Positions 1 to 6,855 are shown, counted from the first letter of the stretch. The stretch is 9,743 nucleotides of DNA from JAIOIW01 sp050304175 (GCA_050304175.1 JBNLDE010000192.1:1-9743), one strand, 5' to 3'. The notes: generated from the sequence alone by a model not told the origin. A program made the numbers and translations.

Positions 1-19
1 CGGCCAGGCCGGTTGCGCG

Positions 20-715
20 TCAGGCCGCCGCGCGTTTTTCTCCGATCAGTCTTTTCGCGGTCTCCACCGCCATCGCTGCGTCACGGCAGTAGGCATCGGC
101 GCCGATGGCCTCGCCGAATTCCTCGTTCAGCGGCGCGCCGCCGACCAGGACGACGATTTCATCGCGAATGCCCTTTTCGATCAGCGTGTCGACCACAACT
201 TTCATGTAAGGCATAGTCGTGGTCAGCAGCGCCGACATGCCGAGGATGTCGGGCTGGTGCTCATCGATCGCGGCCAGGTAGTTCTCGACCGGGTTGTTGA
301 TGCCAATATCGATGACGTCGAAGCCGGCGCCTTCCATCATCATGCCGACGAGGTTCTTACCGATGTCGTGAATGTCGCCCTTGACGGTGCCGATCACCAT
401 CTTGCCCTGCTTGGGGGCGCCCGTCGCGGCCAGCAGCGGGCGCAGGATAAACATCCCCGCCTTCATGGCGTTCGCTGACAGCAGCACTTCAGGAACGAAC
501 AGGATACCGTCGCGGAAATCCTCGCCGACGATACGCATGCCCTCGACCAGCGCATCGGTCAGGACCTTGTAGGGCGCCCAGCCGCGGTCGAGCAAAATCC
601 GGGTCCCTTCCTCGATCTCTTCCTTGAGGCCGTCATAGAGGTCGTCGTGCATCTGCTGCACGAGTTCGCTATCGTCGAGTTCGGACAGAATGATTTCGTC
701 GTCGGACATCGTCAT
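20..715 (-). CDS. corrinoid (B12-binding) methyl-carrier protein, MttC/MtbC/MtgC type
   Basis: Small corrinoid protein that carries a methyl group on cobalamin between two methyltransferases in the cytoplasm. An N-terminal helical cap domain (about residues 10-90) precedes a Rossmann-type B12-binding domain (about 100-225). The base-off/His-on signature D-x-H-x2-G is intact as D114-I-H116-D-I-G119, followed by the SALLTTTMPYM and VGGAP segments usual in the family. Length (231 aa) is normal for MtbC/MttC-like carriers. I start at the ATG at 715 (MTMSDDE); an ATG at 709 is equally possible, and an upstream ATG at 763 would add a 16-residue basic leader that looks like 5' leader DNA. No strong Shine-Dalgarno is seen for either. 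The first 36 residues hold 14 Asp/Glu and one Lys. It is divergent from the MttB-type gene at 951, its likely methyl donor partner. Family assignment is firm; the substrate pathway is inferred from neighbours. Confidence 0.93.
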   Translation of the reverse strand: MTMSDDEIILSELDDSELVQQMHDDLYDGLKEEIEEGTRILLDRGWAPYKVLTDALVEGMRIVGEDFRDGILFVPEVLLSANAMKAGMFILRPLLAATGAPKQGKMVIGTVKGDIHDIGKNLVGMMMEGAGFDVIDIGINNPVENYLAAIDEHQPDILGMSALLTTTMPYMKVVVDTLIEKGIRDEIVVLVGGAPLNEEFGEAIGADAYCRDAAMAVETAKRLIGEKRAAA

Positions 716-787
716 ATCCCGATTGTTTGTGATCGCCCTCGCGGGTCCGTGCCCGCTTTCCATAACTATTTATCATTGGGAGGCAAA

Positions 788-804
788 CGCATATCAGAAA
801 TGCG
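788..804. promoter_or_regulatory. inverted repeat near the corrinoid gene, possible operator
   Basis: CGCAT and ATGCG arms (5 bp) separated by 7 nt, lying 73-89 bp upstream of the corrinoid start inside the 235-bp divergent intergenic region. Short enough to be chance; listed because it lies in a regulatory gap. I could not find a convincing sigma70 promoter for either divergent gene. Confidence 0.2.
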
Positions 805-836
805 ACGCCGACTGGAACGAAAACGACTGAATTGTG

Positions 837-852
837 TGTCGATATTACGACA
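837..852. promoter_or_regulatory. dyad TGTCG-N6-CGACA in the divergent corrinoid/mttB-type intergenic region
   Basis: A perfect 5-bp inverted repeat with a 6-bp AT-rich core (ATATTA), near the middle of the 716-950 gap between the divergent corrinoid and methyltransferase genes. Its position would allow one regulator to act on both genes. The protein that would bind is unknown. The AT-rich core shares CGATATTACG with the padR promoter at 6076-6085, which may be chance. Confidence 0.35.
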
Positions 853-950
853 GGGCTTGGCGCGTATGAGCAGGTTTGTGCCATTGGCGCGAATAAAGTT
901 TATCGTAAGCGGTCATCGCTAGGCCGGTAACCTTTTCAGGAAGAGAAAAA

Positions 951-2531
951 ATGAACGAGGGAAACTCCGCGGAACCTGAAGCCGGCGGCACGCAGCGGCG
1001 CTCCCGCGGCGAGCGCGGTGGCGGTGCGGCTGCGCGACGCGCTGCCCGGACAGGGGGCGGCCCCGGACTGGGGCTGACCTACATCAAGCGCAAGATCAAC
1101 GTGTACGAGGTCCTGAACGAAGAGGGCCTTGCTCTGATCGAGGGCAATGCGGACAAGGTGCTTGAAGAAACCGGCATCGAATTCCGCGATGACGCCGAAG
1201 CCCTTGAAATGTGGAAGCAGGCAGGCGCCGACGTGAGGGGCGAACGCGTACATTTTCCGAAGGGCCTGTGCCGCGAATTGCTCAAGACCGCGCCTCCCGT
1301 CTTCACCCAGCATGCGCGCAATCCGGAGCGATCCGTCCAGATTGGCGGCGATGCCACGGTGTTCGCCCCCGTGTACGGACCGCCCTTCGTGCGCGATCTC
1401 GACGGCAACCGGCGCTATGCGACCCTCGAGGATTTCCGCAATTTCGTGAAACTCGCCTATATGGCGCCGTCGATCCACCATTCGGGCGGAACCGTGTGCG
1501 AACCTGTCGATGTGCCTGTCAACAAGCGCCATCTCGACATGATCTATACGCACATGACCCTGTCGGACAAACCATTCATGGGCTCGGTGACTGCGCCGGA
1601 GCGAGCGCAGGATACCGTCGACATGGCGAAAATCCTGTTCGGCGAGAAATTCGTCGAGGAAAACACGGTCGTCATCAACCTGATCAACGCCAACTCGCCG
1701 ATGGTGTTCGACGAAACCATGCTGGGCGCGGCCAAGGTCTATGCGCGCAACAACCAGGCCTGCATCGTGACGCCGTTCATCCTGGCGGGCGCGATGAGCC
1801 CGGTAACGGTCGCCGGCACACTGACACAGGTGCTGGCCGAGGTTCTGGCGGGTACCGCGTTCACGCAGCTCGTGCGGCCGGGCGCGCCCGTGCTGTTCGG
1901 TACGTTCGCCTCGTCGATCTCGATGCAGTCGGGAGCGCCGACCTTCGGGACGCCCGAACCCTCGCTGGTTTCGTACGGCGCGGCACAGCTGGCGCGGCGC
2001 GCCGGATTGCCGTTCCGCACGGGCGGCTCGCTATGTGGCTCCAAAATTCCCGATGCTCAGGCAGCTTACGAAAGTGCCAATACGCTCAACTCGACCCTTC
2101 TGGCCGGGACCAACTTCGTACTTCACTCCGCGGGTTGGCTGGAAGGCGGGCTGGTTTCATCCTACGAGAAATTCATGATGGATGCCGACCAGCTCGGCAT
2201 GGCTCAGAGGCTGGCGGAAGGCATTGATCTTTCGGAAAACGGCCAGGCGATGGATGCGATCCGCGAAGTGGGGCCGGGCAGCCACTATCTGGGCTGCACC
2301 CATACCCAGGCAAATTTTCAGAATGCGTTCTATCGCTCCAATATCGCGGATAACAATTCATTCGAACAGTGGCAGGCGGAAGGCTCGACCCCCGCAAACC
2401 ACCGTGCAAACGAACTCGCGCGCAAGTGGCTGGAATCCTACGAAGCGCCGTTCCTGGATCCGTCGATCGATGAGGCGTTGCGCGCCTTCGTTCGGCAAAA
2501 GAAGGAATCGATGCCCGACGCTTTCACATGA
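951..2531 (+). CDS. non-pyrrolysine MttB-superfamily (COG5598) quaternary-amine methyltransferase
   Basis: Cobalamin-dependent methyltransferase of the trimethylamine methyltransferase superfamily. It would demethylate a quaternary amine and methylate the Co(I) corrinoid of the partner protein encoded divergently. The 526-aa length is slightly above the family's usual roughly 480-500, owing to an Arg/Gly-rich N-terminal extension (about residues 14-40, with seven Arg in residues 16-33). The TIM-barrel core follows, with family-like segments GTVCEPVDVP, a GGSLCGSKIPDAQAAYES stretch, SYEKFMMDAD at 404-413 and GCTHTQANF near 448-456. The reading frame is uninterrupted, so there is no amber (pyrrolysine) codon; such members include the glycine betaine methyltransferase MtgB and several carnitine/proline betaine demethylases, and substrate cannot be read from sequence by eye. 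The ATG at 951 follows AGGAAGAG at 938-945 with 5-nt spacing, which fixes the start. Family is firm; substrate unknown. Confidence 0.93.
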   Translation: MNEGNSAEPEAGGTQRRSRGERGGGAAARRAARTGGGPGLGLTYIKRKINVYEVLNEEGLALIEGNADKVLEETGIEFRDDAEALEMWKQAGADVRGERVHFPKGLCRELLKTAPPVFTQHARNPERSVQIGGDATVFAPVYGPPFVRDLDGNRRYATLEDFRNFVKLAYMAPSIHHSGGTVCEPVDVPVNKRHLDMIYTHMTLSDKPFMGSVTAPERAQDTVDMAKILFGEKFVEENTVVINLINANSPMVFDETMLGAAKVYARNNQACIVTPFILAGAMSPVTVAGTLTQVLAEVLAGTAFTQLVRPGAPVLFGTFASSISMQSGAPTFGTPEPSLVSYGAAQLARRAGLPFRTGGSLCGSKIPDAQAAYESANTLNSTLLAGTNFVLHSAGWLEGGLVSSYEKFMMDADQLGMAQRLAEGIDLSENGQAMDAIREVGPGSHYLGCTHTQANFQNAFYRSNIADNNSFEQWQAEGSTPANHRANELARKWLESYEAPFLDPSIDEALRAFVRQKKESMPDAFT

Positions 2532-2535
2532 AAGA

Positions 2536-2555
2536 AGCCCGAGGACGGCCGGGCT
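2536..2555 (+). terminator. hairpin after the MttB-type gene, no T-tract
   Basis: AGCCCG and CGGGCT pair as a 6-bp stem with an 8-nt loop directly after the stop codon. No run of T follows (AAAGTGG instead), so this is at best a weak terminator or an mRNA-stabilising hairpin, and read-through into the iron-sulfur gene is plausible. Confidence 0.3.
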
Positions 2556-2628
2556 AAAGTGGCCAACCTGATCCATGAAGATGTCTGGCGCAGCGCGTTC
2601 AAGGAGCCGGACTGAAGGTGATTTCGCT

Positions 2629-3306
2629 GTGAGCCCGGATTTGGAGCATTTGGGCGTCGCGTTGACGGCTCACGGCTTGCGCGTGTTCAGCGGTTTCCAA
2701 TTCGAAGCCGGCGAAGCTGCGCCGGAGGGCGCGAGCGGCAATCCGGCGCGTAGCGTGGTGATGGTCGGATATGGCGGTCGCGAAATGTGGCCGCATTTCT
2801 CTGCCTGGCGGAGCGGTCAGCCGGCCAATTTGCGCGATCCTCTCGACACCTGGTCGAAACTGGTGATTGGTGAAATCGCCGCCCGGTCCGGGGCACGCGC
2901 GGCTTTCCCTTCCGACCGCCCCTACATGCCGTTCCAGCAATGGGCGATGCGCGCCGAAGGGCTAAAGCCGTCGCCCCTCGGCATCCTCATGCATCCTGAA
3001 TTCGGGCTGTGGCACGCCTTTCGCGGGGCGTTACTGTTTGAGGTAAACATCCCGGTTTTCGCACACACATCCGTCCATGCCTGCGACCGCTGCACGGAAA
3101 AACCCTGCCTGAGCGCTTGTCCGGTCAGTGCCTATTCGAGCGCCGGTTTCGCTGTCGAACGGTGCCGCAACCATGTTCGCTCGTCAGCCGGACGGGATTG
3201 CCGCGAATGGGGATGCTTTGCGCGCAATGCCTGTCCGGTCGGCGCTCGATGGCGCTATGCGACGGAACAACTGGTATTTCACCAGAACGCCTTCGCGGCA
3301 GGCTGA
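2629..3306 (+). CDS. QueG-like 4Fe-4S protein, candidate corrinoid-linked reductase
   Basis: Usually annotated only as ferredoxin or 4Fe-4S dicluster protein. I choose GTG at 2629 because GAAGGT lies 9 nt upstream at 2614-2619; ATGs at 2575 and 2581 are in frame but lack a good Shine-Dalgarno. The protein is then 225 aa. The segment LGILMHPEFGLWHAFRGALL (about 117-136) resembles the region that precedes the cluster motif in epoxyqueuosine reductase QueG and the related RdhA/MMACHC cobalamin-binding fold. It leads straight into a canonical C152-x2-C155-x4-C160-x3-C164-P motif. A second, oddly spaced set follows: C179-x11-C191-x4-C196-x5-C202-P. Eight Cys fit two 4Fe-4S clusters. There is no signal peptide or membrane segment. 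It lies 97 nt after the MttB-type stop, probably co-transcribed. QueG kinship is by eye; a role in reducing the corrinoid protein is inference, and a plain ferredoxin is the alternative. Confidence 0.75.
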   Translation: MSPDLEHLGVALTAHGLRVFSGFQFEAGEAAPEGASGNPARSVVMVGYGGREMWPHFSAWRSGQPANLRDPLDTWSKLVIGEIAARSGARAAFPSDRPYMPFQQWAMRAEGLKPSPLGILMHPEFGLWHAFRGALLFEVNIPVFAHTSVHACDRCTEKPCLSACPVSAYSSAGFAVERCRNHVRSSAGRDCREWGCFARNACPVGARWRYATEQLVFHQNAFAAG

Positions 3307-3337
3307 AAAATCGGCCTATGATACCCAAGGATTGCCT

Positions 3338-3355
3338 TGTTTGAAGCGTCAAACA
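3338..3355. promoter_or_regulatory. perfect dyad immediately upstream of the sigma factor gene
   Basis: TGTTTGA and TCAAACA form 7-bp arms around an AGCG core, ending 4 nt before the ATG at 3360. This is where a ribosome binding site would lie, and no Shine-Dalgarno is visible. As DNA it could be an operator; as RNA it would form a hairpin at the translation start. A TATGAT at 3317-3322 could serve as a -10 element, but no matching -35 is convincing. Confidence 0.4.
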
Positions 3356-3359
3356 GTCG

Positions 3360-3941
3360 ATGATGGCGCTGATGCTCGACGAAACGACCGAACCGGGCGG
3401 CGATAGCGACCGCGCGCTTGCAGCACGCGCGGGGCAGGGCGATCGCGCGGCGTTTGCGGCGCTCGTCAATCGGCACTATGTGCGAATCCACCGCGTGGCA
3501 TTGCGCTGGACCGGCAATGTTCCCGACGCCGAGGACGTGACCCAGGCGGTCTGCGTTAAGCTGGCCTCGGCGGTTCGTTCGTTTCGCGGCGACGCCGAGT
3601 TCGCGACCTGGCTGACGCGAATGACTATCAATCAAGCGCAGGACCATCATCGCGCCCGCTCGCGCGAGGCACGGCGCGCAGAAGCCTATGCGGCCCAGGC
3701 CCTGGTGGAAGCGCAGGCAGCGCCCGGTCCCGAAGACGAAACCGACGCGCTGTGGGACGCAGTGCGGCAATTGCCGCACAAGACCCGTGATGCAGTATTG
3801 CTCGTGTATGGCGAGGAGATGAACCACGCGGAGGCTGCCCGGATTCTCGAATGCCGTGAGGCGACAGTCTCCTGGCACATTCACGACGCGAAGAAACGCC
3901 TCGCTTCCCTGTTGGGCCGGGGCGGGGACGAACGGTCATGA
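3360..3941 (+). CDS. ECF-type sigma70-family RNA polymerase sigma factor
   Basis: Alternative sigma factor with region 2 at about residues 30-95 (LVNRHYVRIHRVALRWTG, the DAEDVTQAVCVKLA stretch and the FATWLTRMTINQAQDHHR segment) and region 4 at about 128-185 (a helix-turn-helix ending HIHDAKKRLASLL). Region 3 is absent, as in ECF factors; 193 aa is normal. The first ATG is taken at 3360; ATG codons at 3363 and 3372 are also in frame and none has a clear ribosome binding site, so the start is uncertain by four codons. Its stop overlaps the start of the vWA gene by 4 bp (ATGA), implying translational coupling. No gene of recognised anti-sigma type is adjacent, so the vWA membrane protein is the candidate partner. 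The regulon cannot be read from this window. Confidence 0.93.
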   Translation: MMALMLDETTEPGGDSDRALAARAGQGDRAAFAALVNRHYVRIHRVALRWTGNVPDAEDVTQAVCVKLASAVRSFRGDAEFATWLTRMTINQAQDHHRARSREARRAEAYAAQALVEAQAAPGPEDETDALWDAVRQLPHKTRDAVLLVYGEEMNHAEAARILECREATVSWHIHDAKKRLASLLGRGGDERS

Positions 3942-5968
3942 TCGACGACAACGAACTGAGCAAGCTGAAGGGCAAGGGCGGTACGCCGCCGCGTGACGAA
4001 GCGCGCGAACAGGCAATGGCTGCCGCCATGGAAGCGTTCGACGCGCTGATCGAGGCCGATGCGCAAAAAAAACCGACTGCAACCCAAGGATCGCGAGCCG
4101 GCAATCGTCTGATCTCCATCGCAACACGAACATGGAGATTTGTGATGGATACCCGAAGGATTACCGGACCGGCGATCGCCGCCCTGCTGATTGTGCCGCT
4201 CGGCGGCTACATGACCTGGAAGATGATGGATACGGCGCCGTTCCGGTCCGTCACGGCCGATCCAGACAGCGGTGTGCTGTCTCAATCTGCGAACGATGCG
4301 GCCTTGAATGACGCGGCGAAGCTTTCCGGTGAGGTGAAAACCGAGGAGGATTCCGAACTTCGGGCGTCCGAACCGGCCCCGGTCGGACGGCTGGCGGTGA
4401 AGCAATACGATGCGTCGCCGCAAGGCGGATCCTCAGCTCTCGCGATGCGCAAGGACGCCGCGCCGATGCAGGTGGAAGAGATCTATCGCCCAATGCCGAC
4501 TCCGGCGCCGGGCGATCTTCCCGGCATCGAAGCGGAAAACCGCGACCGTCTCCAGGGATTCGATTCCAACCCGGTCAAGAGTGCGCTCGAAAGCCCGGTT
4601 TCGACCTTCTCGGTCGATGTCGATTCCGCTTCCTATGCCTTTGTGCGCCGGCAACTTAACGAAGGCCGGCTGCCTGACCCCGACACGGTGCGGGTGGAGG
4701 AGATGATCAACTACTTCACCTATGACTGGCCGGCCTCCGACAGCGCCGATGTCCCGTTCAGGCCGACAGTGACCGTGGTGCCTTCGCCCTGGAACGCGCA
4801 CCGCAAGCTTATGCATGTGGCGATCAAGGGTTTTGACATCAAACCGGCGACCCGCCCGAAATCCAATCTGGTGCTGCTCGCCGACACCTCGGGTTCGATG
4901 AACGCGCCTGACAAATTACCGCTGCTCAAGGCGTCCTTCCGCCTACTGCTCGACCAACTCGGCGAAGACGACATCGTGTCGATCGTCACCTATGCGGGAT
5001 CGGCAGGCACGGCGCTGGAGCCGACCAAGGCGACCGAGAAGGCGAAAATCCTCGCAGCCATCGATGCGCTCGGCGCGAGCGGCTCCACGGCCGGGGCGGC
5101 GGGTATCACGCAGGCCTATGCACTCGCCGAACAGAATTTCGTCAAGGATGGCGTCAACCGGGTGATGTTGGCGACCGACGGCGACTTCAATGTCGGGCTG
5201 TCGAGTGATGACGAGCTGAAACAACTGATCGAGGACGAGCGCGAGAAGGGGATATTCCTCTCGGTGTTTGGTTTCGGCGAGGGCAATTACAACGACCAGC
5301 TGATGCAGGTGCTGGCCCAGAACGGCAATGGCACGGCCGCTTACATCGACACGCTGGCCGAAGCCGAAAAGACGCTGGTCCAGGAATCGACCTCGACGCT
5401 GTTTCCGATTGCCAAGGACGTGAAGATTCAGGTCGAGTTCAATCCGGCAATGGTCGCGGAATACCGACTTGTCGGCTATGAAACACGGGCGCTGAAGCGC
5501 GAGGATTTCAACAATGACCACGTGGACGCCGGCGATGTCGGGTCCGGTCATTCGGTCACGGCGATCTACGAGATTACGCCCACGGGAAGCCCCGCTCGGG
5601 TGATCGACGATTTGCGCTATGGCAAGCCGGCCAGCGAAACGTTCGCGGAGGGCAAGGGCGACGAGTACGCGTTCCTCAAGCTGCGATACAAGCTGCCGGA
5701 CGAGGATACGAGCAGGCTGATCGAAACACCTGTGACCAAAGCCAACGAGACAGCTTCTCTGAATGACGCCTCGAACGATGTCCGCTTTTCGGTTGCGGTT
5801 GCGGGGTTCGGCCAGAAGCTGCGCAGGCAGGACAATCTCGCCGAAACGAGTTGGGCGGAAATCGCTGCCCTGGCGGCACGGGCGCGCGGCGACGATCCCT
5901 ATGGCTACCGCGCGGAGTTCCTGCGGCTGGTCAAGCTGGCTGGCGCGCTGTCGAGCGGTGGAAAGTAG
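3938..5968 (+). CDS. membrane-anchored vWA-domain protein, YfbK type with DUF3520-like C-terminus
   Basis: A 676-aa protein with a charged N-terminal tail (about 1-70), one transmembrane helix (about 75-93, ITGPAIAALLIVPLGGYM) and a Pro-rich linker. The YfbK-type N-terminal domain follows (about 185-260, with STFSVDVDSASYAFVRRQL and the VRVEEMINYF region). Then comes a von Willebrand A domain with a complete MIDAS metal site: D316-T-S318-G-S320, T384 (in GSTAGAAG) and D414 (in ATDGDFN). The C-terminal third matches the DUF3520-like region of YfbK proteins. Membrane topology would place the vWA domain in the periplasm and the first 70 residues in the cytoplasm. It is co-translated with the ECF sigma factor through a 4-bp overlap. 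Function in this family is poorly known. The cytoplasmic tail could act as an anti-sigma element, but it has no zinc-binding anti-sigma motif that I can see, so this remains a guess. Confidence 0.92.
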   Translation: MIDDNELSKLKGKGGTPPRDEAREQAMAAAMEAFDALIEADAQKKPTATQGSRAGNRLISIATRTWRFVMDTRRITGPAIAALLIVPLGGYMTWKMMDTAPFRSVTADPDSGVLSQSANDAALNDAAKLSGEVKTEEDSELRASEPAPVGRLAVKQYDASPQGGSSALAMRKDAAPMQVEEIYRPMPTPAPGDLPGIEAENRDRLQGFDSNPVKSALESPVSTFSVDVDSASYAFVRRQLNEGRLPDPDTVRVEEMINYFTYDWPASDSADVPFRPTVTVVPSPWNAHRKLMHVAIKGFDIKPATRPKSNLVLLADTSGSMNAPDKLPLLKASFRLLLDQLGEDDIVSIVTYAGSAGTALEPTKATEKAKILAAIDALGASGSTAGAAGITQAYALAEQNFVKDGVNRVMLATDGDFNVGLSSDDELKQLIEDEREKGIFLSVFGFGEGNYNDQLMQVLAQNGNGTAAYIDTLAEAEKTLVQESTSTLFPIAKDVKIQVEFNPAMVAEYRLVGYETRALKREDFNNDHVDAGDVGSGHSVTAIYEITPTGSPARVIDDLRYGKPASETFAEGKGDEYAFLKLRYKLPDEDTSRLIETPVTKANETASLNDASNDVRFSVAVAGFGQKLRRQDNLAETSWAEIAALAARARGDDPYGYRAEFLRLVKLAGALSSGGK

Positions 5969-5991
5969 AAGCCACGACGCAACCAAACAGG

Positions 5992-6019
5992 CCGGCGAAG
6001 TCCGCTTCGCCGGTTTTTT
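5992..6019 (+). terminator. intrinsic terminator of the sigma/vWA operon
   Basis: CCGGCGAAG (5992-6000) and CTTCGCCGG (6005-6013) form a perfect 9-bp stem with a TCCG tetraloop, followed by six T (6014-6019). It lies 23 nt after the vWA stop codon. Confidence 0.93.
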
Positions 6020-6053
6020 ATGAGCACTGCCCAAAGTTTCCGGAAATCACCAC

Positions 6054-6082
6054 TTGAAAAGATATATCTTTACGACGATATT
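6054..6082 (+). promoter_or_regulatory. sigma70-type promoter of the padR gene
   Basis: TTGAAA (6054-6059, five of six to the -35 consensus) and GATATT (6077-6082, four of six to the -10 consensus) are separated by exactly 17 bp. The start codon is 44 bp downstream, with an AAAGGAG ribosome binding site at 6114-6120. The spacer contains a perfect palindrome, so repression by a bound regulator is expected. Confidence 0.6.
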
Positions 6083-6103
6083 ACGCGCTAACGATATGTC
6101 TTT
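6058..6103. promoter_or_regulatory. multi-site operator at the padR promoter
   Basis: A 14-bp perfect palindrome, AAAGATATATCTTT (6058-6071), lies in the promoter spacer. GATATATCTTT (6061-6071) recurs with one change as GATATGTCTTT at 6093-6103, exactly 32 bp later. A third GATAT starts at 6077, midway, giving starts at 6061, 6077 and 6093 with a 16-bp period. PadR-family repressors commonly autoregulate, so this is the likely binding region of the adjacent gene product; that assignment is inference. Confidence 0.6.
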
Positions 6104-6126
6104 CTGTTGGATGAAAGGAGATTTCC

Positions 6127-6717
6127 ATGTATGGACACGGACACAAACACGGGCCTTGCGGCTCGAACTGGCGCATGAGCGGGCGGGATGGAGGAGAAGG
6201 GTCGGGCCGCAGGCGCGGCGGGGGCGGGCCCTTCGGCCGGCACCGCGGCGGTCCGTTTGGCGGGCGTGGTCCCCGGATGTTCGATTCCGGCGCGCTGAGG
6301 CTCGTCGTTCTCGGGCTGATCGCCGAAGAACCGCGCCACGGCTATGACATCATCAAGGCGTTGGAAGCGAAATTCCAGGGTACCTACAGCCCGAGCCCCG
6401 GTGCGATCTACCCGATGTTGCAAATGCTCGAAGAAGCCGATCTCGTGGTTTCGGCGGCTGACGGCAACAAGCGCCTGTTTTCGATCACGGACGGGGGCAA
6501 GGCCTATCTGGAGGAGAATGCCGCCGAACTGGAACGGATCAATGCGCAGATCCAGCACGTTGTGGGCCGGATGGGTGGCGCGGCAATCGGCGACGAGATG
6601 CGCGCGCTTGGTTGGGCTGTTCGGTCCAAACTGCGCGGCGGCGAGTGGAATGCCGACCAGTCGGCGAAAGCGCTCGATATCCTAAAAAAGGCGCGCCGGG
6701 ACCTAAACGGCCTGTGA
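6127..6717 (+). CDS. PadR-family transcriptional repressor, YqjI-like with Gly/His/Arg-rich N-terminus
   Basis: DNA-binding repressor. The PadR winged-helix domain spans about residues 55-128 (LRLVVLGLIAEEPRHGYDI, then SPSPGAIYPMLQMLEE and a KRLFSITDGGKAYLEE wing), with a C-terminal helical region (129-196) for dimerisation. Residues 1-50 are an extension beginning MYGHGHKHGPCG and continuing Arg/Gly-rich. The PadR core plus a His-rich leader closely recalls E. coli YqjI, a nickel-responsive repressor, whose leader is much richer in His and Cys. The start at 6127 is fixed by AAAGGAG at 6114-6120 (6-nt spacing); an internal ATG at 6277 would remove the extension but has no comparable site. The YqjI target, a ferric reductase/siderophore-interacting gene, is not adjacent here. 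It stands alone behind its own promoter and converges with the homocysteine methyltransferase gene. The family is certain; metal sensing is inferred. Confidence 0.92.
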   Translation: MYGHGHKHGPCGSNWRMSGRDGGEGSGRRRGGGGPFGRHRGGPFGGRGPRMFDSGALRLVVLGLIAEEPRHGYDIIKALEAKFQGTYSPSPGAIYPMLQMLEEADLVVSAADGNKRLFSITDGGKAYLEENAAELERINAQIQHVVGRMGGAAIGDEMRALGWAVRSKLRGGEWNADQSAKALDILKKARRDLNGL

Positions 6718-6773
6718 GGCCGGTCGGTCTCGCACGGGACCGGGACTAGGCACTGCCTCGCCAAATTCGAACC

Positions 6774-6811
6774 AAAAAGCAGGGGCCGGCGGATCAATTT
6801 CCGCCGGCCCC
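6774..6811 (-). terminator. shared terminator between convergent padR and bmt genes
   Basis: A 12-bp perfect stem, GGGGCCGGCGGA (6782-6793) with TCCGCCGGCCCC (6800-6811), encloses a 6-nt loop. Read on the minus strand it is followed by GCTTTTT (6780-6774), a good intrinsic terminator for bmt. On the plus strand only a weak ATTCGTT follows, so it probably ends padR transcripts less efficiently. Confidence 0.88.
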
Positions 6812-6855
6812 ATTCGTTGCCTGAGTACTCCGGCGCGAAGCGCCAGGAGCTTGTG

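Noticed and set aside
840..849. 10-mer CGATATTACG shared with the padR promoter (6076-6085)
   Set aside because: Shared 10-mers are expected by chance in a window this size; the surrounding sequences differ and the dyad seen at 837-852 is not reproduced at padR.
936..1553. Minus-strand frame, and a plus-strand +2 frame at 1211-2227, over the MttB-type gene
   Set aside because: Both overlap a well-supported coding frame and translate to low-complexity Arg/Ala-rich sequence without family features.
951..2531. Pyrrolysine (amber) codon in the MttB homolog
   Set aside because: The frame runs from 951 to a TGA at 2529-2531 without an internal stop, so this is a non-pyrrolysine member.
4065..4072. 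Run of eight A in the vWA gene as a phase-variable tract
   Set aside because: It encodes part of a lysine-containing linker in the cytoplasmic tail, is short for slippage-based switching, and nothing else suggests phase variation.
4943..6034. Long minus-strand open frame (363 codons) opposite the vWA gene
   Set aside because: It lies antisense within a gene with clear domains and a terminator, and its translation is Arg/Gln-rich with no recognisable motif, typical of a GC-rich shadow frame.
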